From the NCBI GenBank assembly GCA_937899625.1, contig CALCCB010000060.1, forward strand, positions 1 to 49,226: a stretch of 49,226 nucleotides of DNA, read 5' to 3'. Shown one piece after another: positions 25,646 to 34,588 of this stretch. Position 1 is the first letter of the stretch. The number at the start of each line of letters is the position of its first letter. The stretch is from an uncultured Bacteroidota bacterium. GTDB taxonomy: Bacteria; Bacteroidota; Bacteroidia; Flavobacteriales_D; Crocinitomicaceae. Made by a program: the position numbers and the translations under genes. Under the pieces are notes generated by a model. That model saw nothing but the letters and a program-made list of their open reading frames with translations. It was not told the DNA's origin and searched no databases.

Positions 25646-26601
25646 GAGTACTGGTTATCATAACTCTTTTCATTTTTACCGGGGGAACATCTTTCGGACA
25701 GAAGCTTAGTGCAATTCTTTCCCCAGAGAAAACTGAAGTTGGGGGTCCAGTGAAACTAATTTTGAAGGCGGAACTTGATCCAAATTCTGAATACCAGTAT
25801 TCCCCATTAAAACTAACCATCCCATCCAGAATAAAGGCAGAAAATGGGGAAACGTTCAGTTCGGTCTCTGATCAAGTAGAATTAATCGAAGAGTTTACCG
25901 ACTCGGTTTTCATTTCAGGTAATAAAAAGATTTGGCAAGGAACTTACCTCATAACAGCATGGGATGAAGGCACTTATAAACTAGAGTCCATGTCAATAGT
26001 CATCGACGACTCTACTTTTACCTTCCCTGAAAAGGTCCTTACGGCAAGTCTGGTTAAAGCCAATCAGAAAATTGATCTATACGATATCAAAGAACGTTTT
26101 GCAGACGTGCCCGAACCGAAATCAAAGATCAGGATCTTCTTTGAAAATTTCTGGTGGGTTATTTTGACTGTCCTAATTGTAGCCATGCTCATCTACTACT
26201 TCATTAAACGAAGGAACAGAGAACCTGAAAAACCAATCAAGGTTCCATCATTGAAGGAGAGAACCCTTTTAGCGGTTGATGGACTGGATGCATCTAGATT
26301 ATGGGAGCAAGGCAAATTGAAAGAACATTACATTGAATTATCGTTCATCCTCAGATCTTACCTTTCTGCCAGATACGATATTAACCTCCTTGAAAACACC
26401 ACAAAGGCAGCTCAATTGCTGTTGCGTGAAAAAGGATTACATGAAGACACTATTCAGACTATCGGTGCGGTGTTGAATCAGTCTGATCTTGTAAAATTCG
26501 CTAAAGAAGTGCCAGATGAAATGCAGATCCTTAAAATTTCCCAATTGGTGAGACAGATCGTCGCAGAAACAAGTCCATTTGAATTTGAAGATGCTGAATA
26601 A
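25642..26601 (+). CDS. Exported single-pass membrane protein of the bat operon (BatD-like N domain)
   Basis: The start is a TTG at 25642, overlapping the previous stop as TTGA. It follows a strong AAGGAG ribosome binding site only three bases away, and directly begins a signal peptide (MRVLVIITLFIFTGG, cut after SFG). The 319-residue protein then has a beta-sandwich periplasmic part (about 20-150), one TM helix (WWVILTVLIVAMLIYYFI, about 170-190) and a helical cytoplasmic tail resembling DUF4381. The tail segment EQGKLKEHYIELSFILRSYL is typical for this position in Bacteroidota bat operons. It may be a scaffold between cytoplasmic MoxR/DUF58 and the periplasm; no direct evidence. Confidence 0.82.
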   Translation: MRVLVIITLFIFTGGTSFGQKLSAILSPEKTEVGGPVKLILKAELDPNSEYQYSPLKLTIPSRIKAENGETFSSVSDQVELIEEFTDSVFISGNKKIWQGTYLITAWDEGTYKLESMSIVIDDSTFTFPEKVLTASLVKANQKIDLYDIKERFADVPEPKSKIRIFFENFWWVILTVLIVAMLIYYFIKRRNREPEKPIKVPSLKERTLLAVDGLDASRLWEQGKLKEHYIELSFILRSYLSARYDINLLENTTKAAQLLLREKGLHEDTIQTIGAVLNQSDLVKFAKEVPDEMQILKISQLVRQIVAETSPFEFEDAE

Positions 26602-27622
26602 CTGGAACATACGTTTTTGGGAATACGATTATTCTTCTCCATGGTGGCTTGTCCTACTACTGGTTATTCCGGTTTATCTGTATTTCGCCTTTAAAAGCGA
26701 GAAAAGATCAAGTGGCGAATATAAATTCACCGGTTTTTCTTCTGATCAGCGATCAATGTCGGTTAGATGGATCATCTGGCTTCGTCAAGCAATTATTCTC
26801 GTTAACTCCATGGTTATCGCATTATTCATTTTTGCTTTGACCAAGCCTTACCACTGGAATGATTTCGATAAATCGAATCAGGATTACAAAAACGGAATTG
26901 ACATTATTCTCGCAATCGACGTTTCCATGTCGATGATGGCCATGGATTTTGAACCTAATCGATTAGAGGCCTCGAAAAAAGTCGCTAAGGAGTTCGTTAA
27001 CGGGAGAAAAGGGGACAGAATTGGATTAGTCGTTTATGCTGGTGAAGCCTATACAGCTTGTCCGGCCACCCTTGACTATTCGATCTTGAAAAAACAGATC
27101 GATCAGATCAACGGTGAAAATATTGAGGCGGGAACTGCCATTGGTACAGGTTTGGGTACGGCCGTAACAAGATTAAGAAATGATAGTCTTCCTTCAAAAG
27201 TGATCATTCTTTTGACAGATGGGAGCAATAACTCAGGGGAGATCGATCCAATCACGGCAGCTGAACTCGCCAAAGCGAAAAATGTCAGGGTTTATACGAT
27301 TGGAGTTGGAAGTAACGGTCTTGCCCCTACTCCGGTGATTACTCCTTTTGGAATTCGCTACGAAAACATGGAGGTAGAGATCGATGAGATGACCCTTAAC
27401 AGGATAGCAAAAATAACCGGAGGGCAATATTTCAGGGCTACCGATGAAAAAAGTTTACAGTCCATTTATAAAGAGATCGATAAGCTGGAAAAAAGAAGAA
27501 TGATCGACAAACGGTATAAATCTGAACCTCCGGCTAACCCGACAGCATTTTTAAACTGGGCCTTCTTGTTGCTACTTATTTCATGGAGCACTTCACGAAT
27601 TATTTTCAAGTGGAATGACTAA
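26591..27622 (+). CDS. batA: BatA, membrane VWA-domain protein
   Basis: I start at the ATG at 26591 (MLNNWNIRFWEYDY), since the upstream TTG lies deep in the preceding gene; the overlap is 11 bases. The 343-residue protein has two N-terminal TM helices (about 15-32 and 60-83), a VWA domain with MIDAS motif DVSMSM near residue 107 and LTDGSNNSG near residue 203, and a C-terminal TM helix (about 315-333). Bat proteins were first described in Bacteroides fragilis as aerotolerance factors; the exact mechanism is unsettled. The VWA domain should face the periplasm. Confidence 0.92.
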   Translation: MLNNWNIRFWEYDYSSPWWLVLLLVIPVYLYFAFKSEKRSSGEYKFTGFSSDQRSMSVRWIIWLRQAIILVNSMVIALFIFALTKPYHWNDFDKSNQDYKNGIDIILAIDVSMSMMAMDFEPNRLEASKKVAKEFVNGRKGDRIGLVVYAGEAYTACPATLDYSILKKQIDQINGENIEAGTAIGTGLGTAVTRLRNDSLPSKVIILLTDGSNNSGEIDPITAAELAKAKNVRVYTIGVGSNGLAPTPVITPFGIRYENMEVEIDEMTLNRIAKITGGQYFRATDEKSLQSIYKEIDKLEKRRMIDKRYKSEPPANPTAFLNWAFLLLLISWSTSRIIFKWND

Positions 27623-28757
27623 GAAAGAAAGTACATATCGCCTTTCATGGATCGCCATTGCAGCACTAGCCTGGGAGATATTCTTCTGGATCCTGATCGC
27701 CGGATTACTTTTCTTGCTTGGTTATCTCGACAATGGCTCTCTTACCCGACTTGATTTCTTTACGCCTGAGGCATTTTGGTTGTATCTACTCATGCTTCCA
27801 TTAACAGGAGTCTATTTCTGGAATTTGATCCGAGTAAATAAACTTTCAGAGTCCTTTGGGTCAGGAATCAGAAAAATGATCCTTCGCCCGGTCGATAATT
27901 TGTCGACTTTTTTACGGTTTTTCTTTTTCAGAAACACCTTTGCCTTTCTGATTCTATCCCTTGCTCAACCTGTTTTCGGAACAAAAAAAGTAAGTGGGAC
28001 GATCGAGAGCCTTGAGCTGGTTATTTGTCTGGATGTTTCTGCCTCAATGGATGTAAAAGATATTTCAGATGACCTTTCGCGATTGGATGTTTCCAAAAGA
28101 GCCATTGTACAATTGATCAACAATTTACATGGTGAGAAGATCGGAATTTGCGTCTTCGCTGGAGGTGCGTATGTTCAGCTGCCAATAACCTCAGATTATA
28201 GTGCCGCCAAACTTTTTGTGAATGATATCACTACATCCATCATGTCTAATCAAGGAACGAACATCAATGCGGCCTTGTCTACTGCGAATGATATGTTTAC
28301 GGATCAAAAATGTTCTAAGGGTATCATCATCGTGACTGACGGCGAAAACCATGAAGAAAAACCATCATCGATCTTTGAGATCTTAAAGAAAAAGAACATC
28401 ACTGTAAATGTGTTGGGAATCGGATCAAAATCAGGTGGACCTGTTCCGATCAATCCAGACAGACCTGAGCTGGGTTACAAAAAGACACCTTTAGGATCAA
28501 CTGTAGTTTCCAAAGTGAATCGTGAATTCATTCAATCCATTGCCTCAAAAGGAAAAGGAATGGCTATACTCAGTGATGATGAATTTCCTGATCTGTCGCC
28601 ACTCTTAACAGAAATTAACCAAATGAAGCGAACAAAACTACGAGATTTGCAGTTCGACATGAAAGAGAATCGTTACCGCATTCCACTTTTCGCAGCTTTG
28701 GTATGCTGGTTGGTGTTTTTATTCATGGATAAAAAACTATTTATTAAAAGGTCATGA
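27615..28757 (+). CDS. batB: BatB, membrane VWA-domain protein
   Basis: A 380-residue BatA paralogue with TM helices near residues 13-35, 50-68 and 98-115. Its VWA domain has DVSASM near residues 141-146 and the VTDGENHEE motif near residue 238, and a TM helix lies near 357-373. The start overlaps the batA end by eight bases, and the stop overlaps the batC ATG (ATGA). BatA and BatB probably form a complex regulated by the MoxR ATPase. Compared with BatA it has an extra N-terminal helix. Confidence 0.92.
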   Translation: MTKKESTYRLSWIAIAALAWEIFFWILIAGLLFLLGYLDNGSLTRLDFFTPEAFWLYLLMLPLTGVYFWNLIRVNKLSESFGSGIRKMILRPVDNLSTFLRFFFFRNTFAFLILSLAQPVFGTKKVSGTIESLELVICLDVSASMDVKDISDDLSRLDVSKRAIVQLINNLHGEKIGICVFAGGAYVQLPITSDYSAAKLFVNDITTSIMSNQGTNINAALSTANDMFTDQKCSKGIIIVTDGENHEEKPSSIFEILKKKNITVNVLGIGSKSGGPVPINPDRPELGYKKTPLGSTVVSKVNREFIQSIASKGKGMAILSDDEFPDLSPLLTEINQMKRTKLRDLQFDMKENRYRIPLFAALVCWLVFLFMDKKLFIKRS

Positions 28758-29572
28758 AGTTTTTGATGTTCTTCTTCTTCATCGTGGTTTCCGGAATGAT
28801 CTATTCTCAGGAATGGAGAGATTCTTTGGAAACAGCAAGAACATTGTACAAAAAGAAAGACTACGGGAAGGCATTAAAATATTACGAAAGCGCGCAGAAG
28901 AAGGCTCCAGAAGGTGTAGATCTTTCAGATGAAATTGGGCAGTCAGCCTACAAAGCAAGACAATTCGAACTTTCTGAAAAGATCTACCAGCAAAACACTT
29001 CAAACAAAAGAAGTGATAAGCAGAAAAGCGAAAATTACCATAATTTGGGAAATTCTAAAATGCAGAAAAAGGATTATCAAGGAGCGATAGATGCATACAA
29101 AAGTGCTTTAAAGAACAATCCTGATGATGAAGAAACACGATACAATCTTTCTCAGGCGATCAGAAGGCTGAAAGCAAAAAAAGAGAAAGAAGAAAAGAAC
29201 AATCAGGATCAGGATCAAAATCAGGATCAACAAAACCAAGACAACAAGAATCAGAACGGTAAGGATCAGAATCAAGGCAAAGGGAATCAAAACAAGGGAA
29301 ACCAAAATCCGAAAGACGGAAATCAAGATCAAAGTCAGAACGGTCAAAATGGTAAAGGAAACAAGGATCCCAAAACCGGTAAGGGTACCAATAAAAATAA
29401 CAACGACCCTAATGGAACTCCGAACGACAAAATGAATAATGGGTCCAAAATCCCTAACAAGTCTGTGGAAAGGATGTTAGATCAGCTTATGAAAGCTGAA
29501 GCCTCAACGAAAAGACGGATAGGTGGTAATAAAGGAGATGCTGGAACCAATAAATCAGGAAAAGACTGGTAA
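28754..29572 (+). CDS. batC: BatC, TPR protein with a long Asn/Gln/Lys/Asp-rich tail
   Basis: A 272-residue exported protein: signal peptide (MKFLMFFFFIVVSG, cut after IYS), then TPR-like repeats (about 25-140, including ENYHNLGNSKMQKKDYQGAIDAYKSAL). A low-complexity stretch follows (about residues 146-220), made almost only of Asn, Gln, Asp, Lys and Gly, and then a short helical end with RMLDQLMKAEASTKRRI. BatC proteins often carry such tails. The stretch is in frame, without stops, and DNA-level repeats are imperfect (many CAGGATCA-like units). Its stop overlaps the batD ATG by one base (TAATG). Confidence 0.9.
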   Translation: MKFLMFFFFIVVSGMIYSQEWRDSLETARTLYKKKDYGKALKYYESAQKKAPEGVDLSDEIGQSAYKARQFELSEKIYQQNTSNKRSDKQKSENYHNLGNSKMQKKDYQGAIDAYKSALKNNPDDEETRYNLSQAIRRLKAKKEKEEKNNQDQDQNQDQQNQDNKNQNGKDQNQGKGNQNKGNQNPKDGNQDQSQNGQNGKGNKDPKTGKGTNKNNNDPNGTPNDKMNNGSKIPNKSVERMLDQLMKAEASTKRRIGGNKGDAGTNKSGKDW

Positions 29573-31278
29573 TGTTTAAAGTATTTTTCCATATCGTCTC
29601 AATACTGCTCTTAAGCAATCAGGTACTAGCCCAAAAGCCAGTTGTTTACCTGGAAGTAGAACCTCATGAGGCGGAAGTTGGAGAAATACTGACCATCACT
29701 GTGAAATCAAATGTTCAGGGTGACCTGGATATTGATCTACCTCCAGGATTTGTGCATGGGTACAATGTCATGAACGGTATGGAACAGGAAATGGACTATT
29801 CAACCGGTAAGGTCATTACTTTCTATTACATGTCTCAGACTGGTGCTATGACCAAGGAAGGCACATATCTGTTTGGTCCAGCGTATATTAAAAAGGGGAA
29901 CAAAGTTTATCGCTCGAACACCGTTAATGTTTCAATTAAAAAGGTAAAAACTGAGGAGAGTTCTAATGGTGAGATCACGAGCAGACAGCTCAGACAACCC
30001 GCTTTTGGGGTTATTCAAAAATCAAGGCATACGATCTATGAAGGTGAACCATTGGTTGTATATGCGAAAGTCTATTCGAAATTCAGTCCGAATCATCTCG
30101 AAAATTACGAGCCTTATGTTATTAATGGGGTCATCGATCAACACGACATCACCCCATCAACCCGCATTATGGTTGATGAAGAAAAGGTTAAAGGGAATAC
30201 TCTGTACTCGTTCACTTATGACAAAAAGGTCATCTTCCCTTCAGGAACTGGTAAGCTTGAAATTGAGCCTTTTAAACTGCTGTTGAGAAGAGGATACGAA
30301 AGTTATCCCGTTACTTCGACCTCTTCCTTCATCAATGTAAAGGCTTTGCCAAATCCTCCAAAAGACTTTGCCGGAGGTGTAGGAAGCTTCACGATCGATC
30401 GAGAAATATCTGAAAAGAAGCTCACTCAGGGCGATGTTTTCACGATGACCATTACCATTCAGGGATATGGGAATCTTCACAACCTCATGGAACCAAAACT
30501 TGAATTGCCAAAGGGTTTCACTGCATACGGAGATCCCATCGTTACTGAAGAATTTCAATTCGGACCCAAGGGTTCAGAAGGTAAGATCACCTATGCGTTC
30601 AACATTAAGGTGTCAAAGTCCGGAAATTTGACTCTTCCTGGAACAACATTCAGCTATTTTGATCCAATAAAAGAAAAGTACATCACGATAACTTCCGGTA
30701 GTAATGGGCTAACGATTGAAAAAAACAGCAACTACCAACCTTCTATTGACAGCGATGATACGAATTCAGAATCGGCTCAGGAAACTATAACGTTCCATTT
30801 GAGATCTGAACAAAAGAACTTTGCAAAAACACATTTGATCTCTTCTCCACTTTACTGGGGTGGATTGTTCTCCCCTATTCTGATGATCCTTTTCTATGGC
30901 TTTTTCGTAAAAAAACAAGACCAGCTTGCGGACAACCGCCTTTTAACTCAGAAGAAAAAAGACCAGGATCGAATGATTCAGGACGAAATAGAAAAAGCCA
31001 GAAGTTTGGTGAAATTGAATCGCTCTCAGGAAGCATCCGGTGTTATTGAAAAATTAATTTTGACAGTCAGTGCTGAGAAACTGGGGTCTGAAAAAAATAA
31101 TACGGTATGCACTTGGTCTGAGATCAAATCCAAATTGTGTGAAAAAAGAGATGCTGAGACCATCCAGCAATTGGATGAATTGATGACTGATTTCCAACAA
31201 GCGAGATATGGCTTTGGAACTCCAATCGACGAAACCAGGATCGAAAAGATCTCACAACTTTTGAGAAATCTAGCATGA
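29572..31278 (+). CDS. batD: BatD, oxygen-tolerance-type membrane protein
   Basis: A 568-residue protein with a signal peptide (MFKVFFHIVSILLLSNQVLA, cut before QKP) and a long periplasmic beta-sandwich part (about 22-400) with the opening EVEPHEAEVGEILTITVKS. The BatD core motif region lies in the ASRQLRQPAFGVIQKS-like segment near residue 140. One TM helix lies near 425-445 (GGLFSPILMILFYGFFV), followed by a charged cytoplasmic tail. BatD proteins recur with BatA/B. The stop TGA overlaps the batE ATG. The start follows the batC stop directly, without its own promoter. Confidence 0.9.
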   Translation: MFKVFFHIVSILLLSNQVLAQKPVVYLEVEPHEAEVGEILTITVKSNVQGDLDIDLPPGFVHGYNVMNGMEQEMDYSTGKVITFYYMSQTGAMTKEGTYLFGPAYIKKGNKVYRSNTVNVSIKKVKTEESSNGEITSRQLRQPAFGVIQKSRHTIYEGEPLVVYAKVYSKFSPNHLENYEPYVINGVIDQHDITPSTRIMVDEEKVKGNTLYSFTYDKKVIFPSGTGKLEIEPFKLLLRRGYESYPVTSTSSFINVKALPNPPKDFAGGVGSFTIDREISEKKLTQGDVFTMTITIQGYGNLHNLMEPKLELPKGFTAYGDPIVTEEFQFGPKGSEGKITYAFNIKVSKSGNLTLPGTTFSYFDPIKEKYITITSGSNGLTIEKNSNYQPSIDSDDTNSESAQETITFHLRSEQKNFAKTHLISSPLYWGGLFSPILMILFYGFFVKKQDQLADNRLLTQKKKDQDRMIQDEIEKARSLVKLNRSQEASGVIEKLILTVSAEKLGSEKNNTVCTWSEIKSKLCEKRDAETIQQLDELMTDFQQARYGFGTPIDETRIEKISQLLRNLA

Positions 31279-32000
31279 ATAAAATCGTAGGACCAATATT
31301 CGCTTTGCTGGTTGTTTTACCAATCCATGCCTCCGATTTCAATAATGGTTTGGAACAGGCAAACCAATGCGATTTCAAAGGTGCAGTTATTTCATTTGAA
31401 CATGCGGTTTCTGTCTCTCCGGAAAATCAAGATGCTTTATTCAACCTTGCCTATTCGTATCACATGAATAATGAAAATGGCAAAGCGATCTGGGCAATAA
31501 AGCGACTACTCAAGGTAAATCCGAAAGATAAAGAAGCAGTGCAATTATTAACTGTTGCTGGAGAAAAATTGAACATCTCTTCCGACGAACTTCAATTGCC
31601 CACTGGTTTCAGTGCATTTCTTTTAAGTATAGGCACTAATACCCTGGCCATATTGAGTCTTTTACTGGTTTTGGCAGGATCATTCACTGTTTTCATTGGG
31701 TTGCGAAACAAGATTAAAAGATCCTTTTTTGTAAGTGCTGGAAGCCTGATCATACTGATCGCTATGGTCTTTTCAGGATTTGCTTTCTACAGTTCCAAAA
31801 TCACCCACAGTAAGGATTCAGCGGTTGTAATTCATCCAAAAACCTTTGTCTACCTGAATAACATGGGAGAAAAGACAAAAGAGATAATCCCTGAAGGTCA
31901 GATCGTTGAAATAATTGAGTCTGACGATCAGTACACTCGTGTCAACTGGAATGATGTGTCTGGACTTTACGTCAAGAATGATCAAATCGGAAAGATCTGA
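31275..32000 (+). CDS. batE: BatE, TPR plus SH3-like membrane protein
   Basis: A 241-residue last gene of the operon: signal peptide (MNKIVGPIFALLVVLPIHA), two TPR units (about residues 24-100, including QDALFNLAYSYHMNNENGKAIWAIKRLLKVNPKDKEA), two TM helices (about 112-138 and 150-175) and a C-terminal SH3-like region (ILPEGQIVEIIESDDQYTRVNWNDVSGLYVKNDQIGKI). It matches the BatE layout in other Bacteroidota. No terminator is visible before rlmN, 30 bases downstream, so read-through is possible. Confidence 0.87.
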   Translation: MNKIVGPIFALLVVLPIHASDFNNGLEQANQCDFKGAVISFEHAVSVSPENQDALFNLAYSYHMNNENGKAIWAIKRLLKVNPKDKEAVQLLTVAGEKLNISSDELQLPTGFSAFLLSIGTNTLAILSLLLVLAGSFTVFIGLRNKIKRSFFVSAGSLIILIAMVFSGFAFYSSKITHSKDSAVVIHPKTFVYLNNMGEKTKEIIPEGQIVEIIESDDQYTRVNWNDVSGLYVKNDQIGKI

Positions 32001-32018
32001 TTTCAGTAAAATATTGGG

Positions 32019-32026
32019 TACCTTTG
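32019..32026 (+). promoter_or_regulatory. Putative -7 element of rlmN (predicted leaderless)
   Basis: TACCTTTG matches TAnnTTTG and ends four bases before the GTG start of rlmN. A clean -33 element is not seen. The spacing supports a transcript starting at the start codon. Confidence 0.5.
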
Positions 32027-32030
32027 CATC

Positions 32031-33107
32031 GTGTCAGAAAAACTCATCGAAATCCGTAATCTTAATCTGGAAGAATTAACTGCTTCCATGACTCTGATCA
32101 ATGAAAAGTCATTCAGGGCCAAACAGATATATGAATGGTTATGGAGGAAAAATGCAGGAAGTTTTGATGAAATGACCAACCTCTCGGTTTCATTGAGAGA
32201 AAAACTTAAAACGCATTATCGCATCGATAAGATCACTTTGGAGGATCAACAGATCAGCTCGGACAAAACGATCAAATGCGCATTTTCAGTTGAACAGGGT
32301 AAAGTGGTTGAAGGGGTCTTGATCCCAACCTCATCAAGAATGACTGCTTGTATTTCATCTCAGGTTGGATGCAGTCTTGCTTGTACGTTTTGTGCTACAG
32401 GACGATTGAAGTTATTGCGAAACCTGACTGCAGGTGAGATCTACGATCAAGTTGTATATCTGAAGAACGAGGCAGAATCAAGATACAATATCCCTCTCTC
32501 CAACATTGTCTATATGGGAATGGGAGAGCCCTTGTTGAATTACAAAAACGTGCTTCGTTCGATCGATTTCTTAACCTCAGATGATGGACTGGGGATGTCA
32601 CCAAAAAGAATCACTGTTTCGACTGCAGGTATTTCGAAAATGATCCGAAAGCTGGGAGATGACGAAGTTAAATTCAACCTTGCTCTTTCATTGCATGCTG
32701 CGAATGATCAAAAAAGAAATAAGATCATGGAGATCAATGAATCGAACAATCTTGAAGAATTGTCTGATGCATTGAGGTATTTTCATGAAAAAACCGGTTC
32801 GAGGGTAACTTTTGAATACATCATATTCAAAGATTTCAACGATACAATTGATGACGCCAGAGAACTTGCCAGATTTGCAAGGTGCGTTCCGTGCAAGATC
32901 AATATCATTGAATACAATCCTATCGATGGAGGTGAATTCTCTCAAGCTGATCCAAAGAAGGTAAATGATTTTGCATCCTTCCTTGAAAGCAAGAATTTAA
33001 TTGTAAATGTTCGTCGCAGCCGAGGTAAGGATATTGATGCCGCATGTGGTCAATTGGCCAATAAAAACAAGCTGATTACCAACGAAGAACGCATTTTGAA
33101 GAACTGA
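32031..33107 (+). CDS. rlmN: 23S rRNA (adenine2503-C2)-methyltransferase, radical SAM
   Basis: A 358-residue enzyme that methylates A2503 of 23S rRNA and A37 of some tRNAs. The radical-SAM cluster motif CSLACTFC (CxxxCxxC) is near residues 113-120. The methyl-carrying Cys lies in DAACGQLANKNK near the C terminus, and its partner Cys lies in this cluster region. The start is GTG, just after the -7 element; the next in-frame ATG (MTLINEKSF) would cut the conserved N-terminal helix. Length is normal. Confidence 0.95.
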   Translation: MSEKLIEIRNLNLEELTASMTLINEKSFRAKQIYEWLWRKNAGSFDEMTNLSVSLREKLKTHYRIDKITLEDQQISSDKTIKCAFSVEQGKVVEGVLIPTSSRMTACISSQVGCSLACTFCATGRLKLLRNLTAGEIYDQVVYLKNEAESRYNIPLSNIVYMGMGEPLLNYKNVLRSIDFLTSDDGLGMSPKRITVSTAGISKMIRKLGDDEVKFNLALSLHAANDQKRNKIMEINESNNLEELSDALRYFHEKTGSRVTFEYIIFKDFNDTIDDARELARFARCVPCKINIIEYNPIDGGEFSQADPKKVNDFASFLESKNLIVNVRRSRGKDIDAACGQLANKNKLITNEERILKN

Positions 33108-33185
33108 TCGTTCACTCTTTTCATAATGTCCCTCAATAGTTGATAATATTCACGAATTTTATTATCCTGTTCAGTTCCATTAGTA

Positions 33186-33193
33186 TATCTTTG
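33186..33193 (+). promoter_or_regulatory. Putative -7 element of the prenyl synthase gene (predicted leaderless)
   Basis: TATCTTTG matches TAnnTTTG and ends four bases before the ATG at 33198, the same geometry as at purK and rlmN. The -33 element is unclear. Confidence 0.5.
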
Positions 33194-33197
33194 TTAC

Positions 33198-34169
33198 ATG
33201 CTCTCTGTTGAGGAAATAATGTCTCCTATTGAGGCGGAAATGGCCGAATTCGAGGTCCGTTTCCGACAAAGCATGAAATCCAAAGTTCCGCTTCTCGATA
33301 AGATCACTCATTACATCATTCGTCGCAAAGGAAAACAGATGCGGCCTATGTTTATTTTCCTTACAGCGAAAATGCTTAGAAAGGTCACTGATCAAACCTA
33401 TGACGCGGCATCTCTTGTAGAACTTTTGCATACTGCAACACTTGTACACGATGACGTTGTAGATGACGCTAACGAAAGAAGAGGCTTTTTTTCAGTGAAT
33501 GCCCTGTGGAAAAACAAAGTCGCTGTTCTGGTTGGAGATTACATGCTATCCAGAGTGCTCTTACTTTCGATCGAAAAACAGAATCTACGTTTACTTGAAA
33601 TCATCGCTCGTTCTGTGCGGGAGATGAGTGAGGGAGAATTACTTCAAATAGAAAAAGCAAGGAGACTTGACATCACAGAGGAAGTGTACTTCGAGGTGAT
33701 CCGTCAGAAAACGGCTTCCTTGATTGCTACATGTTGTGAGTCGGCAGCCGTTAGCTGTGACAGAGAAGATGTCTCCGATAAAATGAGACAATTTGGAGAG
33801 TTGGTTGGACTTGCATTTCAGATCAAGGACGATATCTTCGACTATGGTAGTCCGGGCAACATCGGTAAACCGACAGGTCTGGATATTCGTGAACGCAAAA
33901 TGACACTCCCTCTGATTTACGTGCTCAATACGGCAGATTCAAGTGTTAAAAACGAATTGATCAACATTGTGAAAAACCACAATGAGAACCCCAAAAAGGT
34001 ACAACACGCCATTCAACTTGTCATCCAACATGGAGGTATTGAATATGCACACGCTAAAATGCTTGAGATAAAATCACAAGCATTGGAGCTCATTGAAAGT
34101 ATACCAGATTCCGAAGCAAAAAGATCGTTAGTTGGATTGGTAGAATACACTGTTAACAGAGAAAAATAA
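33198..34169 (+). CDS. Long-chain trans-prenyl diphosphate synthase
   Basis: A 323-residue trans-prenyltransferase. The first Asp-rich motif is HDDVVDDANERR near residues 84-95, the second KDDIFDYG near residues 207-214, and GKQMRP binds IPP. It has the size and motifs of octaprenyl or solanesyl diphosphate synthases that make the menaquinone side chain (IspB-type). The residue just before the first motif is small, consistent with long products. A supply of geranylgeranyl diphosphate for the crt genes by this enzyme is less likely but cannot be excluded. Confidence 0.9.
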   Translation: MLSVEEIMSPIEAEMAEFEVRFRQSMKSKVPLLDKITHYIIRRKGKQMRPMFIFLTAKMLRKVTDQTYDAASLVELLHTATLVHDDVVDDANERRGFFSVNALWKNKVAVLVGDYMLSRVLLLSIEKQNLRLLEIIARSVREMSEGELLQIEKARRLDITEEVYFEVIRQKTASLIATCCESAAVSCDREDVSDKMRQFGELVGLAFQIKDDIFDYGSPGNIGKPTGLDIRERKMTLPLIYVLNTADSSVKNELINIVKNHNENPKKVQHAIQLVIQHGGIEYAHAKMLEIKSQALELIESIPDSEAKRSLVGLVEYTVNREK

Positions 34170-34174
34170 GCATC

Positions 34175-34585
34175 ATGAAATACTTGCTCATCATATTTGT
34201 CGCATTGGCTTTCGTTTCATGTACTGAAGAGGAAGAAAAGAAAAAAACGAATGACCCAGAGGTTGTAGAAGATCTTGTCGAGATCAAAGATGGGATCTAT
34301 ACGGAATGGTATCCCGGGAAAAAACAGATCAAATACCGAGGCGAACAGGATGATCAAAGTCGTCGACAAGGGAAATGGGTCTTCTATGCAGAAAATGGAA
34401 GCGAGCTTTCTATTACGTTCTATGAGCATGGCTTAAAGGAAGGATTCAGTATTGTGAAGTATCCGAACGGAGCCATTCACTACAGAGGAGAATATAAGAA
34501 TGATCAGATGGTTGGACTTTGGACAACTTTCAATGAAAAAGGTGAAGTAGAAACTGAAAAAGATTACGGCTACCCGAAAGAATAA
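34175..34585 (+). CDS. MORN-type repeat lipoprotein
   Basis: A 136-residue predicted lipoprotein: signal peptide MKYLLIIFVALAFVSC with a lipobox ending in Cys16, an acidic linker rich in Glu and Lys, then MORN/YwqK-like repeats (GIYTEWYPGKKQIKYRGE, RQGKWVFYAENGSE, KEGFSIVKYPNGAIHYRGEY, MVGLWTTFNEKGE). Such proteins are common in Bacteroidota and are often labelled toxin-antitoxin YwqK, a name not supported by function. It starts five bases after the prenyl synthase stop and ends three bases before dnaG, so all may be co-transcribed. Confidence 0.85.
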   Translation: MKYLLIIFVALAFVSCTEEEEKKKTNDPEVVEDLVEIKDGIYTEWYPGKKQIKYRGEQDDQSRRQGKWVFYAENGSELSITFYEHGLKEGFSIVKYPNGAIHYRGEYKNDQMVGLWTTFNEKGEVETEKDYGYPKE

Positions 34586-34588
34586 TTC

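Noticed and set aside
29186-29415. Mobile or satellite repeat in batC
   Set aside because: The CAGGATCA-like units are imperfect, in frame and code for the known type of polar BatC tail.
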